From JAICYJ01 sp036263035 (lineage in GTDB: Bacteria; Actinomycetota; Thermoleophilia; Gaiellales; JAICJC01), in NCBI GenBank assembly GCA_036263035.1, contig DATAHR010000022.1, positions 1 through 25,439 of the forward strand: 25,439 nt of DNA. Reading direction: 5' to 3'. The position numbers and the translations under genes were made by a program. How positions within the stretch are numbered: the stretch's first letter is position 1; each line of letters starts with the position of its first letter. Below, piece after piece: positions 1 through 7,255 of this stretch. The notes under the pieces were generated by a model that searched no databases, was not told the origin of the DNA, and saw only the letters and a list, made by a program, of their open reading frames with translations.

Positions 1-54
1 CCCGAGGCACACTGCGACGACGATGTGCGAACGCAACTGCTCGCACCGGTGTAA
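1..54 (+). CDS. possible C-terminal tail of a gene that begins upstream
   Basis: Frame 1 is open from the window edge to a TAA at 52-54, giving 17 residues ending LLAPV. The stop lies 15 bp before the convergent stop of the hydrolase gene, an ordinary arrangement for two converging genes. So short a stretch can be open by chance in GC-rich DNA. No function can be assigned. Confidence 0.25.
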   Translation, partial: PEAHCDDDVRTQLLAPV

Positions 55-63
55 GCGACCGGT
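45..63. terminator. small inverted repeat between convergent gene ends
   Basis: ACCGGT, a 7-nt loop (GTAAGCG), then ACCGGT gives a 6-bp stem between the putative upstream gene end and the hydrolase stop. It has no T-tract. It could act as a weak bidirectional terminator, but a 6-bp stem is common by chance at this GC content. Confidence 0.2.
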
Positions 64-69
64 CCTGTC

Positions 70-918
70 TCATACCGCTCGCGCTACAGCGCCGCTGCCC
101 AGGCCACTGAGGTCGGCGCCGAACTCCTCAGGCTGCTCGTAGGGCGGTTGGTGCGCGCTTCGGTCGTACAGCTTCACGTGCACGTTCGCGAGTCGCTGCA
201 CGGCGTCGTCCCACGCGGTGTATGGCACGAGATAGTCGTACCGGCCAAGCGCGAGAAACACAGGGATCCCAGACTCCTCGACCGTATGGCCGCCGAGCAC
301 CGCCGGAGCCCACACCTGCCCCATCACCTGCAGGTTCACATCGACGCCTTCCCACAGCTCGGAGCAGTTGAAGGTTGGGTCGTACCAGCACCTGGCACTG
401 TCGGCGACGTAGGCATCGATGAAATCCTGGGCCGTCTCGACTGCCGCCGGCCGCTTGGCCTGGTTTCGCTCGTGCGCCGCGAGCCGATCGGCGTCGGCGT
501 CGCGGCGGAAGAACTCGTCCCGAGCCTCGAACCACTCCGCCGTGCGCGAGGGTGGAACAGGGGCGACCGCTGCCACCCCACGCGCATGCTCTGGAAACCG
601 CTGGGCGTATACGAGCGCCAGGGAGCCGTGCTGCGACTGCCCTGCCACGATCGGCCGGTCGAACCCGGCCGCCTGCCGAACAGCTTCGATGTCCTCGGAG
701 AACGTTTCCCGCGTGATGGTGCTGACGTCGAACCCGTTTGGCGTCGGAACCCACTGGCGCAGATCGCAGAAGACGATCTCGAAGTGATCGCGCAGGGACT
801 GCGGGAAATAGCGGGGGTAGAAACGGTGCGCCCCGATCACCATCAGCGGAGTGCCGCTGCCCTCTCGAACCCACTCCAGCTCGAAGCCGTCTCGCTCGAC
901 TATTCCACGGTCTGCCAT
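70..918 (-). CDS. alpha/beta-fold hydrolase
   Basis: A 282-aa protein with the layout of a soluble alpha/beta hydrolase; the substrate is unknown. The nucleophile elbow is GQSQHG with Ser at about residue 95. The usual G-x-S-x-G is altered, because His sits where the second Gly is expected and a Gly follows one residue later. An acid-loop motif LGRYDYLVPY and a terminal SAHQPPYEQPEEF supply a plausible Asp and His for the triad. A cap-like insert of about 70 residues (EWFEARDEFFRRD onward) separates the nucleophile from the acid. It is an esterase, lipase, haloperoxidase or proline-iminopeptidase type enzyme. The ATG at 918 is preceded by TAAGGT 6 nt upstream, so it is probably leaderless. 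It is divergent from the oxidoreductase gene at 1066. Confidence 0.85.
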   Translation of the reverse strand: MADRGIVERDGFELEWVREGSGTPLMVIGAHRFYPRYFPQSLRDHFEIVFCDLRQWVPTPNGFDVSTITRETFSEDIEAVRQAAGFDRPIVAGQSQHGSLALVYAQRFPEHARGVAAVAPVPPSRTAEWFEARDEFFRRDADADRLAAHERNQAKRPAAVETAQDFIDAYVADSARCWYDPTFNCSELWEGVDVNLQVMGQVWAPAVLGGHTVEESGIPVFLALGRYDYLVPYTAWDDAVQRLANVHVKLYDRSAHQPPYEQPEEFGADLSGLGSGAVARAV

Positions 919-924
919 CCGGCG

Positions 925-930
925 ACCTTA
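925..930 (-). promoter_or_regulatory. -10-like box (TAAGGT) of a leaderless hydrolase mRNA
   Basis: TAAGGT on the minus strand ends 6 nt before the ATG at 918, so transcription would start at or next to the start codon. There is no Shine-Dalgarno sequence. The same hexamer stands at the same distance before the cyclase gene at 9600. Confidence 0.5.
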
Positions 931-1065
931 TCTGATGAGCGTATGCCGTCCTTCCGTCGCGACTGCGTAGAACCCCACAACGACTCTCGGCATATCTGCC
1001 GATGCGGCACGGCGGTCGGTTCGGGAACGTCCAGGGACGGTTCCCCGAAGGCGGAGGTGGTTGAG

Positions 1066-2121
1066 ATGAAGCGCGTCATCGTCGATCACTACGGCGGCCC
1101 GGACGTCGTGCGGGTCGTGGAGGACGAGGTACCTCGACCGGGACCTGGTGAGGTTCGTGTGCGGGTGCTCGCCGCCGGGGTCTCGTTCACGGACTCCCAG
1201 TTGCGCGCCGGCACGTACATCCCGGGTGGGCCGAAGCCCCCGTTCACGCCAGGGTATGAGCTCGTCGGCACGGTGGAAGAGCTGGGGCCCGGCTGCTCAC
1301 GGCTGCGCGTCGGTGACCGGATCGGCGCGCTCACCGTCTGGGGTGCAGACGCCGAGCAGGTGTGTGTCCCTGAGGCGGGCGCCGTCGCGGTGCCTGAGGA
1401 TCTTGATCCGGCCGAACTGGTCAGCCTCGTCTTCACATACATGACCGCCTACCAGGTGCTTCACCGCACAGCGAAGGCGAAGAAAGGGGAGTCGGTGCTG
1501 GTGCACGGCGCGGCCGGGCGCGTGGGCACCGCCATGCTCGAGCTCGGCAGGGCAGCCGAGCTGCGCATGTTCGGAACGGCATCGGCTCGCGATCAGGAGA
1601 AGGTACGGCTGCTCGGCGCAGTCCCGATCGACTACCAGCACGAGGACTTCGTCGCCCGCGTGCGAGAGCTCACCGGCGACGGCGTCGACATCGTGTCCGA
1701 CTCGCTCGGCGGTCCGATCTCGCTGCGGTCGTTCCGTACGCTCCGCCGCGGTGGCCGGCTGGTCGTGTTCGGCCGCTACGACACCCTCAAGAACGGCCAC
1801 AAGAACTGGCCCGCGGTCTTCAAGTGGTACGGCTCGGTCGTCACCGTGTTCCTGCTGGGCGCGCTGTCGCCGCACAAGAAGGTCATGAAGTACCAGATCC
1901 AACGGTTTCGCGACACGGCGAAACAGCGAGACGGGGCCGTGGGCGGAGAGCCGCGGTACCCGGCCTGGTTCGAGGAGGACTTCCGAGCCCTGGTCGAACT
2001 CCTGCGGCGAGGCGAAATCCACCCGGTGGTCGCTGAGCGGTTACCGCTCGACGATGCGCGGCACGCCCATGAGATGCTCGAGGGCTCTGCGGCGAAGGGG
2101 AAGCTGGTGCTGGTGCCGTAG
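1066..2121 (+). CDS. zinc-independent MDR oxidoreductase (quinone reductase / VAT-1-like)
   Basis: A 351-aa medium-chain dehydrogenase/reductase. The N-terminal GroES-like domain shows the family pattern GEVRVRVLAAGVSFTDSQLR and PGYELVGTVEELG. The Cys and His-Glu zinc ligands of alcohol dehydrogenases are missing (GYE stands where GHE is expected), which places it with the NADPH:quinone reductase or zeta-crystallin branch. The Rossmann motif is HGAAGRVGTAMLELGR at about 146-161. It probably reduces a quinone or enone with NAD(P)H. The open frame extends 306 codons further upstream, but that stretch is antisense to the hydrolase gene. The ATG at 1066 has GGAGG at 1053-1057, 8 nt away, and begins the conserved domain. 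It converges on the beta-propeller gene, with 14 bp between the stops. Confidence 0.88.
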   Translation: MKRVIVDHYGGPDVVRVVEDEVPRPGPGEVRVRVLAAGVSFTDSQLRAGTYIPGGPKPPFTPGYELVGTVEELGPGCSRLRVGDRIGALTVWGADAEQVCVPEAGAVAVPEDLDPAELVSLVFTYMTAYQVLHRTAKAKKGESVLVHGAAGRVGTAMLELGRAAELRMFGTASARDQEKVRLLGAVPIDYQHEDFVARVRELTGDGVDIVSDSLGGPISLRSFRTLRRGGRLVVFGRYDTLKNGHKNWPAVFKWYGSVVTVFLLGALSPHKKVMKYQIQRFRDTAKQRDGAVGGEPRYPAWFEEDFRALVELLRRGEIHPVVAERLPLDDARHAHEMLEGSAAKGKLVLVP

Positions 2122-2135
2122 CTCGGCGGGCCGCG

Positions 2136-3689
2136 CTACCGACCGATCGCGTACAGCGTCGCGTTGTTGATCGCATACACCGTGCCGTCCGGCCCGATGA
2201 CGGTCGGCGTGTACGCCTCGGGCCGCGGGCCGTTCAGCCGGATCTGCTCGGTGAGCGTGTTGCTGGCCAGATCCCATCGGTACAGGATCCCGTCCTCGCT
2301 GTTGGCGATCACCGAGCCGTCTGCCGCATCGACCACGGCGGAGTTGATGCACCACTCATACCGTGAGCCGGCCGGCTGGTGCGGCACGTGCACCGGCGAC
2401 AGCACCGTCTGAACGGCCCTCATCACCTGGGTGTCCGCGTAGGGGTCCTGCTGGCTCGCCCGCGGGTCGAGCACGGCGACCCGGTTGCGTCCGTTCCCGT
2501 GCGGCCCGATGCCGAAGTAGTTGTTGTACTTCGAGACCAGCAGGTAGGGCGAGCTGCCGTGGTACGACGGCAAGGCGCGGGAAGGCAGCACGGAGACGGT
2601 GCTGTCCCAGCCGAACGATCCCGGCGTCCTGGTCTCGGTCAGCGTCGGGTTGTAGTGCAGCAGCCAGCCGCGATCGTCGTGGCTCGGGAACGGATTCTCG
2701 AGCACGCCGTAGTAGACGTCCCCGTCCGGCCCGACCGTGGGTGAGGAGGACGAGCTCGGCGAGATCCACGAAGGCTTTCCGCTGGCCGGATCCTTCAGGA
2801 GCACGTGGTACTTCGGCCTGAGCGTGCGCGCGTCGAGGCCGACCAGGACGCCCCGCTCTGGGCTGGTCACCGTGATGTAGACCGTCTTGCCCGAGTGCGA
2901 CAGGGCCGGCGCGCAGTTCATCGCCACGCCGTCGACCGTGGGCTTGCCTCCGGCGGCCGCAGACGCGCTGATCCACGACCCATGCCCGTGGGCGTCGATC
3001 CGGGCGATGCCGCTGGACAGATGCGACGGCGTCTCACCCGTGACGCTGAAGCCGAAGTACAGCGAGCCGTCCGGCCCGGCGGTCAGCGGCGTCGTGATGT
3101 CAACCGCGTGGTTGTACGCCCAGCGGTGACCGCGCCACTGGGACCCGCCGTAGAACACCAGCCGCCGGAGCCTGCCGGTCGCCTGGTTGGCGTGGTCCCG
3201 CAGGAGCACCGTCCCACCGGCGCCGGCAACCGCCAGCGCCGTGCGCGGCGTGAGCGTCGCCGGCAGCGGCGGCGTCCAGATCCCGAACCCGCCTGTGCCG
3301 ACCGGCGAGCGGTAGTCAGTGGCCAGTGACCAGCGCCGCGCGCCGGATCTCCCGGAGTAGGCCACCACCCGGAATCCGGCAGTGTCACTGACGCGGGTGG
3401 GGACGAGCACGGTGTTCGCTGCGGTGATCATCGGTGACCCGTAGTGGATCAGCAGCTCGTCGAACTGCAGGTCCGGAGAGAGGTCGACCTTGGCGCTCCA
3501 GCGGATGCGGTGAAACGGCTGGGAACGCGTCCAGACCGTGGCCGTGTGCTGAGCGTTCTCCGCGAACCCGGCCCACTCGACCGCAGAGGCGCGCTGCGCG
3601 CCCGAAGCGGGGACGGCGGCGATCAACGTCGCCGCAACGAGCGCGACTCCCACGCCGCGCAGCCCCACGTACCGCAGCCGACCCGTCAT
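2136..3689 (-). CDS. secreted PQQ-like beta-propeller protein, function unknown
   Basis: A 517-aa protein with an N-terminal signal peptide: basic MTGRLR, a hydrophobic stretch to about residue 28, and an Ala-rich cleavage region. The mature part has repeated blade-like segments of the PQQ/BamB type, such as VGPDGDVYYGV, AGPDGSLYFGF and IGPDGTVYAINNATLYAIGR. These carry the G-P-D-G-x-[VL]-Y turn typical of such propellers. No catalytic residues can be named, and a binding or scaffold role outside the cell is the cautious reading. The ATG at 3689 has a strong GGAGG just upstream. It follows the M50 protease gene in the same direction after 173 bp, so it may be the last member of the peptide locus or a separate unit. 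Confidence 0.8.
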   Translation of the reverse strand: MTGRLRYVGLRGVGVALVAATLIAAVPASGAQRASAVEWAGFAENAQHTATVWTRSQPFHRIRWSAKVDLSPDLQFDELLIHYGSPMITAANTVLVPTRVSDTAGFRVVAYSGRSGARRWSLATDYRSPVGTGGFGIWTPPLPATLTPRTALAVAGAGGTVLLRDHANQATGRLRRLVFYGGSQWRGHRWAYNHAVDITTPLTAGPDGSLYFGFSVTGETPSHLSSGIARIDAHGHGSWISASAAAGGKPTVDGVAMNCAPALSHSGKTVYITVTSPERGVLVGLDARTLRPKYHVLLKDPASGKPSWISPSSSSSPTVGPDGDVYYGVLENPFPSHDDRGWLLHYNPTLTETRTPGSFGWDSTVSVLPSRALPSYHGSSPYLLVSKYNNYFGIGPHGNGRNRVAVLDPRASQQDPYADTQVMRAVQTVLSPVHVPHQPAGSRYEWCINSAVVDAADGSVIANSEDGILYRWDLASNTLTEQIRLNGPRPEAYTPTVIGPDGTVYAINNATLYAIGR

Positions 3690-3740
3690 GACCCCTCCTC
3701 CAGACTCGCGCTGCCGTCGACCCGCCCGTTTCGCATGTCG

Positions 3741-3769
3741 AGGATCCCGCCGATGGGAGAAGAAGTCAA
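3741..3769 (-). promoter_or_regulatory. possible promoter for the beta-propeller gene
   Basis: On the minus strand TTGACT (3769-3764) is a good -35. At 17 bp follows GATCCT (3746-3741), a poor -10. The 173-bp gap 3690-3862 holds no convincing gene, so a separate promoter here is reasonable but weakly supported. Confidence 0.25.
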
Positions 3770-3862
3770 TGCCGGGCGTCGAGAGGCTCAGCCGATGTCG
3801 GTGAAGACAAACGTCACGGTGCCTGTCGGCGTTGACGAGCCGGGGTCTCCTCGTCTGCCTGG

Positions 3863-5803
3863 CTACTGGCCCGTCGAGCTCGCCCCGCCGGACGTGCTTG
3901 CCGGCGTGTCGACCGTTACCGTCGCCGGGGCGGAGGCGCGCCCCTGGGAGTCGATGACGAACACGGCGTAGCAGTACGTCATGCCATCAGCCACGGTCGC
4001 GTCGCTCTGCGCTGTGCGAGCGGCGGTCCCCCCCACCGGCGTGCCATCCGACGGGGTTGCGGGGCAGGCTCCGTCACTGCCGCGCCGCACGACCGCCTGC
4101 GCGATGTCGGCACCCTGAGGCAGCGTCCACGACAGGTCGACCTGCCCCGCCGTCGAGGCGTCGGCCGCGAGGCCGCTGACCGGGTCAGGCGGCGGCGAGC
4201 CGTCGGTCGCACCGCCGGTGGAGGAACCGGCCGAATCGCCGTTCGCGCCGGAGCCGCCGCCCTGCGCCACATCTGGGCTGGACTGCTTCGACGCCGGAGG
4301 CTGCGACCGCTCCTGCTTTGCCGACCCGCCGGTCGGGTCGGCGGTGGTCGCGTGCGCGACGGTATGGACAGCGCTCGCCAGCGTGCCCCGCTCGTCCGGC
4401 CTGATGGGCGTGTACTGCTCGCGCGGCCACCAGACCAGCGCCACCACCGCGGCGACCGCAGCCGCCGCGATCAGGCCGCCCGAGCGCGCCGCGGGACGCC
4501 CGGCCGTGCGCGTCCAGTAGCCGTTCGCGATCCGGCTGCCCAGCCGTCCGAACGTTGCGACCAGCCCGGCGACCGGCAGGATCAAGGCGCAGGCCTGGAT
4601 CGCGGACAGGGATGCGCGGCCGTATGAGCCGGTATCGACGGCGTGCCGGGCTGCGTCCCACTGTGATCCGAGCGATGACCATGCCGTGGCAAACACCCGT
4701 GGAGCCGTGAGCGCCATCAGGCCGAACATGGCGATCAGCACCGGCACCAGGATCATCACCCAGGCCGTGACGACCGCCCGCGCCCACGTCTTCAGCTCGG
4801 CCACGCGCGGGTCGGTTGGGCGGCCCGGAATCAGGCTCGCCATCACCGGCTTGACGCGGGCGAACATGTCCGGCACGCCCGTCAGGTCGCTGATGATGTA
4901 GTAGCCGTCGAGGCGCAGGAACGGCAGGAACTGATGCGCGATCTCGACGTGCTGCAACGGGATCATGATCAGCAGCGGCTCGAACCCGGTTGCGAAGTAC
5001 GCCGCGGCCGTCGCGAGGATGAAGATGACGTTGAAGTACACGCCGCCCAGGTCGGCCCGAAGACGACCGGCCTTCCCAAGGCGGTAGGAGTCCGTGATGT
5101 CGGTGTAGAACGCCGGCCAGACGATGTAGATGCCGACGCCCATCACGCCGGGCCTGGCACCGCCGTAGCGCGTCGCCGTCGCGTGGCCGCACTCGTGAAA
5201 CGCGGCCGACAGGACGACCAGCCCGAGCACCATCAGCATCAGCAGCGGATCGAGCAGGATCTGCCGTACGGACTGGGCGATGCCGTGGTGGACGAACAGC
5301 CAGTAGTCGAGCGCGCCGAGCGCCGCCAGAACCAGGACGATCACCGGCGGCAGGAACAACGGGCGGAACACCGTCGTGATGGCGTTGACCAGCCGCTCGG
5401 GCACCACCGCCGTCTTCAGCTTCAGCGCGAGCAGCGGATCCAGTCCGGTTGCCAGCGGCGCCTCCTCGCCCGGGGAGGCAACGATGCCCAGCGGCCGCAG
5501 CTTCTCGTCGATCAGGTACTGGAGGTCGTCAGGCGCCAGCTCGCGCTGGACGCGCTCGGAGACCCGCTCGGCGATCTCCGCCACCGAGCGCTCGCCGTCG
5601 ATCTGTTCGGCGACCACATAGAGGATCTGGTGCAGCTGGACGACCTGGCCGTCCGCACGGCGGGCGATCAGCGGCGGATCCTTGAGTCCCGACCCCTCGA
5701 ACTCGCCGATCAGCTCGAGACCAGGGGCCAGCCGGGGAGGCGGCTGGGAGGCAGCCGGGCGCTCGGCGGCACCGTGGGTGGGGCGAGGCGTTGTGGAGGA
5801 CAT
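3863..5803 (-). CDS. membrane M50-type zinc metalloprotease with N-terminal RRE (PqqD-like) and C-terminal FN3 domain
   Basis: 646 aa from the ATG at 5803. Residues about 40-107 look like a PqqD/RiPP-recognition element: a DGQVVQL strand pair, then helices with SVAEIAERV and LQYLIDEKLRPLGI. Membrane segments follow, with the site-2 protease motif HECGH at 203-207 and the third zinc ligand in LRLDGYY (Asp299), the pattern of the 'putative peptide zinc metalloprotease' family. After more membrane helices (last at about 443-458) comes a Ser/Gly/Pro-rich linker, about 485-537. An FN3-like domain follows at about 538-633, probably outside the membrane. The frame is open 57 codons upstream, but that part would translate a hairpin and a Pro/Gly-rich stretch, so Met58 of the long frame is taken as the start even though no Shine-Dalgarno is visible. 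It lies 58 bp behind three small peptide genes, its likely substrates or cargo. Confidence 0.88.
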   Translation of the reverse strand: MSSTTPRPTHGAAERPAASQPPPRLAPGLELIGEFEGSGLKDPPLIARRADGQVVQLHQILYVVAEQIDGERSVAEIAERVSERVQRELAPDDLQYLIDEKLRPLGIVASPGEEAPLATGLDPLLALKLKTAVVPERLVNAITTVFRPLFLPPVIVLVLAALGALDYWLFVHHGIAQSVRQILLDPLLMLMVLGLVVLSAAFHECGHATATRYGGARPGVMGVGIYIVWPAFYTDITDSYRLGKAGRLRADLGGVYFNVIFILATAAAYFATGFEPLLIMIPLQHVEIAHQFLPFLRLDGYYIISDLTGVPDMFARVKPVMASLIPGRPTDPRVAELKTWARAVVTAWVMILVPVLIAMFGLMALTAPRVFATAWSSLGSQWDAARHAVDTGSYGRASLSAIQACALILPVAGLVATFGRLGSRIANGYWTRTAGRPAARSGGLIAAAAVAAVVALVWWPREQYTPIRPDERGTLASAVHTVAHATTADPTGGSAKQERSQPPASKQSSPDVAQGGGSGANGDSAGSSTGGATDGSPPPDPVSGLAADASTAGQVDLSWTLPQGADIAQAVVRRGSDGACPATPSDGTPVGGTAARTAQSDATVADGMTYCYAVFVIDSQGRASAPATVTVDTPASTSGGASSTGQ

Positions 5804-5817
5804 GGCCGGCGAGCGAC

Positions 5818-5850
5818 GCGGGGGTGGGGCCTGCCCTGCCCCACCCCCGC
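5818..5850. terminator. strong 13-bp hairpin between the peptide genes and the protease gene
   Basis: GCGGGGGTGGGGC (5818-5830), a 7-nt loop, then GCCCCACCCCCGC (5838-5850) pair perfectly over 13 bp. It lies in the 58-bp gap after the third peptide gene and ends 14 nt before the protease start. There is no U-tract. It could be a partial terminator or an mRNA 3' stabiliser that keeps peptide mRNA far above protease mRNA. Confidence 0.6.
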
Positions 5851-5861
5851 CGTTCAGCGCC

Positions 5862-6065
5862 TTAGTTGGTCTGGGTGATCGGCGCTGTCTGGGTCGCGTC
5901 GGCGTAGGCGATGGAGTTGTCGCTGAGCACGTTGGCTGCGACCGCCGCGTTGATCGGTGCGGCAACGTTCGCATTGATCAGGCTCATCGCCGCCTTCTCC
6001 GGCAGAGCCTCGCCGGCAAGCCGGTCGAGGTCCTCGCGGGTCAGCTTCTGATACTCGTCTGCCAT
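5862..6065 (-). CDS. RiPP-precursor-like small peptide, copy 3 (67 aa)
   Basis: 67 residues, the copy nearest the protease gene. Residues 1-30 (YQKLTREDLDRLAGEALPEK, then AAMSLI) form a charged amphipathic helix-like leader, nearly invariant in the three copies. Residues about 31-67 are a small-residue-rich segment with NAAVAAN, SDNS, AYADATQ and a PITQTN end. It has no Cys and no hydrophobic signal peptide. The leader/core layout and the neighbouring RRE-protease suggest a ribosomally made peptide that is cut or exported by that protease. The start has AGGAGG 4-5 nt upstream. It lies 8 bp behind copy 2. Confidence 0.85.
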   Translation of the reverse strand: MADEYQKLTREDLDRLAGEALPEKAAMSLINANVAAPINAAVAANVLSDNSIAYADATQTAPITQTN

Positions 6066-6073
6066 GGTTCCTC

Positions 6074-6277
6074 CTAGCCGTTGCTCTGGGTGATCGGGGC
6101 GTCCTGCGTCGCGCTGGCGTACGCCGTCGAGCCGTCGGACAGCGCGTTCAGCGCCACGGCGGCGTTGACCGGAGCCGCCACGTTGGCGTTGATCAGGCTC
6201 ATCGCCGCCTTCTCGGGCAGCGCCTCGCCGGCAAGCCGGTCGAGATCCTCGCGCGTCAGCTTCTGGTACTCACTCAT
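6074..6277 (-). CDS. RiPP-precursor-like small peptide, copy 2 (67 aa)
   Basis: A paralogue of the flanking peptides. The leader is the same (SEYQKLTREDLDRLAGEALP), and the second half reads NAAVALN, SDGS, AYASATQ, ending DAPITQSNG. Changes relative to copies 1 and 3 fall mainly in the second half, as expected for a constant leader with a diversifying core. Two starts are possible: GTG at 6280 and ATG at 6277. GGAGG lies 7 nt before the ATG and only 4 nt before the GTG, so the ATG is preferred. It is 20 bp behind copy 1 and 8 bp ahead of copy 3, clearly one operon. Function beyond precursor or structural peptide is unknown. Confidence 0.85.
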   Translation of the reverse strand: MSEYQKLTREDLDRLAGEALPEKAAMSLINANVAAPVNAAVALNALSDGSTAYASATQDAPITQSNG

Positions 6278-6297
6278 CACACAACCTCCGTTGATAC

Positions 6298-6516
6298 TCA
6301 GGCACCGGTCAGGTTGCCCTGGTCGATCGGGGTCTGCTGCGTCGCATCCGCATACGCGATCGACCCGTCGGACAGCACGTTGGCCGCGACTGCGGCGTTC
6401 ACGGGGATTGCCAGGTTCGCGTTCACCAGCGACATCGCCGCCTTCTCCGGCAGCGCCTCACCGGCGAGCTGATCCAGGTCCTCCCTCGTCAGCTTCCGAT
6501 ACTCGCTCTCGCTCAT
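6298..6516 (-). CDS. RiPP-precursor-like small peptide, copy 1 (72 aa)
   Basis: First and most divergent of the three paralogues, 72 aa from the ATG at 6516. The leader SESEYRKLTREDLDQLAGEA continues into LPEKAAMSLVNAN. The second half has NAAVAAN (from residue 40), SDGS, AYADATQ and a longer tail, QTPIDQGNLTGA. The frame can be extended 11 codons to an ATG at 6549, but that start has no ribosome site. The ATG at 6516 has GGAGGG 5 nt upstream and matches the start of the other copies. No Cys, membrane segment or signal peptide is visible, so release would need a dedicated protease or exporter such as the M50 protein downstream. Confidence 0.85.
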   Translation of the reverse strand: MSESEYRKLTREDLDQLAGEALPEKAAMSLVNANLAIPVNAAVAANVLSDGSIAYADATQQTPIDQGNLTGA

Positions 6517-6676
6517 CACGTCCCTCCTCTCCTTGTCCTCGTGGCTCATTCACAACCGACGGCTCGGATTCTCCCCCGCCTATGTTGCTCGATATGACAA
6601 CGTTTATGTCCGACGCCAGCCGGCCCAATGCACCCGCGCGGCGGATGTGCGTTTGGATCACCCGCTTCGCCACGGG
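6517..6676 (-). promoter_or_regulatory. gap with the probable promoter of the peptide operon
   Basis: This 160-bp gap between the CxxC protein gene and the peptide genes has a conspicuous AT-richer patch (about 6575-6615). Minus-strand candidates there include TTGGGC, 16 bp, TAAACG, and an inverted pair GTTG-N10-CAAC around TTGTCATATCGAGCAACATA. None is a clean consensus. Promoter activity here is inferred from position and base composition. Confidence 0.3.
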
Positions 6677-7255
6677 TCAGCCAGCCGTCTGCACGTCCAG
6701 GTGATCCGTCGACGCAGCCGGGCCGTGGAGCACCAGGTTGCTCTCGAAGTCGGCCTTGAACTCCGCGGCCAGCGCCTTCAGATCCGCCTCCATCTGCGCG
6801 TCGGGCTCGCCCGAGTGCGCGATTGCATCCGCCCGCTGCTGGACCGACTGCACCGCGGCAACGCCGGCCGGACTGAGCGATGCAGGCGCCGACGTCATGA
6901 CGATGTCCTGGTATGCGAAGGCGAACGTGTCGCACCCGGTGCACGCGCCGTTCACAGCGACGGCCGCGTTGCCTGGCGAGACTACATTTGGATCGCCGGT
7001 CAGAACCACCGCCTGGAACGCGACGGCGACCGCTCGGCACCCGACGCAGTCCGTCGACGTCGCGCTGGCGATGTTGGCGCTGGTCGCAGCCGGCCCGCCG
7101 AAGGGGGCCCACTGCACGTCGGAGCGGATGGCCGTCTGGTTGCCGGCGCCGGCGGACACCTGCACGACGTGGCTCACGCCGCCGGCGGTCGCGGAGGCAG
7201 GCGCCAACCCCAGGAGCACCGCACCTACCAGAAGAGCCCACACAACACGATTCAC
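6677..7255 (-). CDS. secreted protein with two CxxC repeats, function unknown
   Basis: 192 aa from a GTG at 7255 with GGGAG upstream. Residues 1-25 are a signal peptide (hydrophobic VVWALLVGAVLLGLAPA, then SATA). The mature protein holds two copies of a 21-residue unit at 61-81 and 96-116. Each starts with Asn, has alternating Ala, contains C-x-G-C (C70/C73 and C105/C108), and ends A-[FY]-Q. A charged helical tail, about 135-175, follows. The CxxC pairs could form disulfides or bind metal. The same unit, with Ser for Cys, recurs in the three small peptides downstream. From memory, similar CxxC proteins sit beside M50 proteases in other actinobacteria, but no enzyme activity is known to me. 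It is transcribed toward the peptide genes. Confidence 0.75.
   Translation of the reverse strand: MNRVVWALLVGAVLLGLAPASATAGGVSHVVQVSAGAGNQTAIRSDVQWAPFGGPAATSANIASATSTDCVGCRAVAVAFQAVVLTGDPNVVSPGNAAVAVNGACTGCDTFAFAYQDIVMTSAPASLSPAGVAAVQSVQQRADAIAHSGEPDAQMEADLKALAAEFKADFESNLVLHGPAASTDHLDVQTAG

Noticed and set aside
148..1065. 306-codon in-frame extension upstream of the oxidoreductase
   Set aside because: It is antisense to the hydrolase gene, has no conserved features, and the ATG at 1066 has a good ribosome site and begins the domain.
5804..5974. 57-residue N-terminal extension of the M50 protease
   Set aside because: It would translate the hairpin and part of peptide copy 3 in another frame, giving low-complexity Pro/Gly/Arg sequence.
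5862..6516. lanthipeptide or sactipeptide precursors
   Set aside because: The peptides have no Cys, and no LanM, LanB/C or radical SAM gene is present.
6517..6549. 11-residue longer start for peptide copy 1
   Set aside because: There is no ribosome site before the ATG at 6549, and the ATG at 6516 aligns with the starts of the other copies and has GGAGGG.
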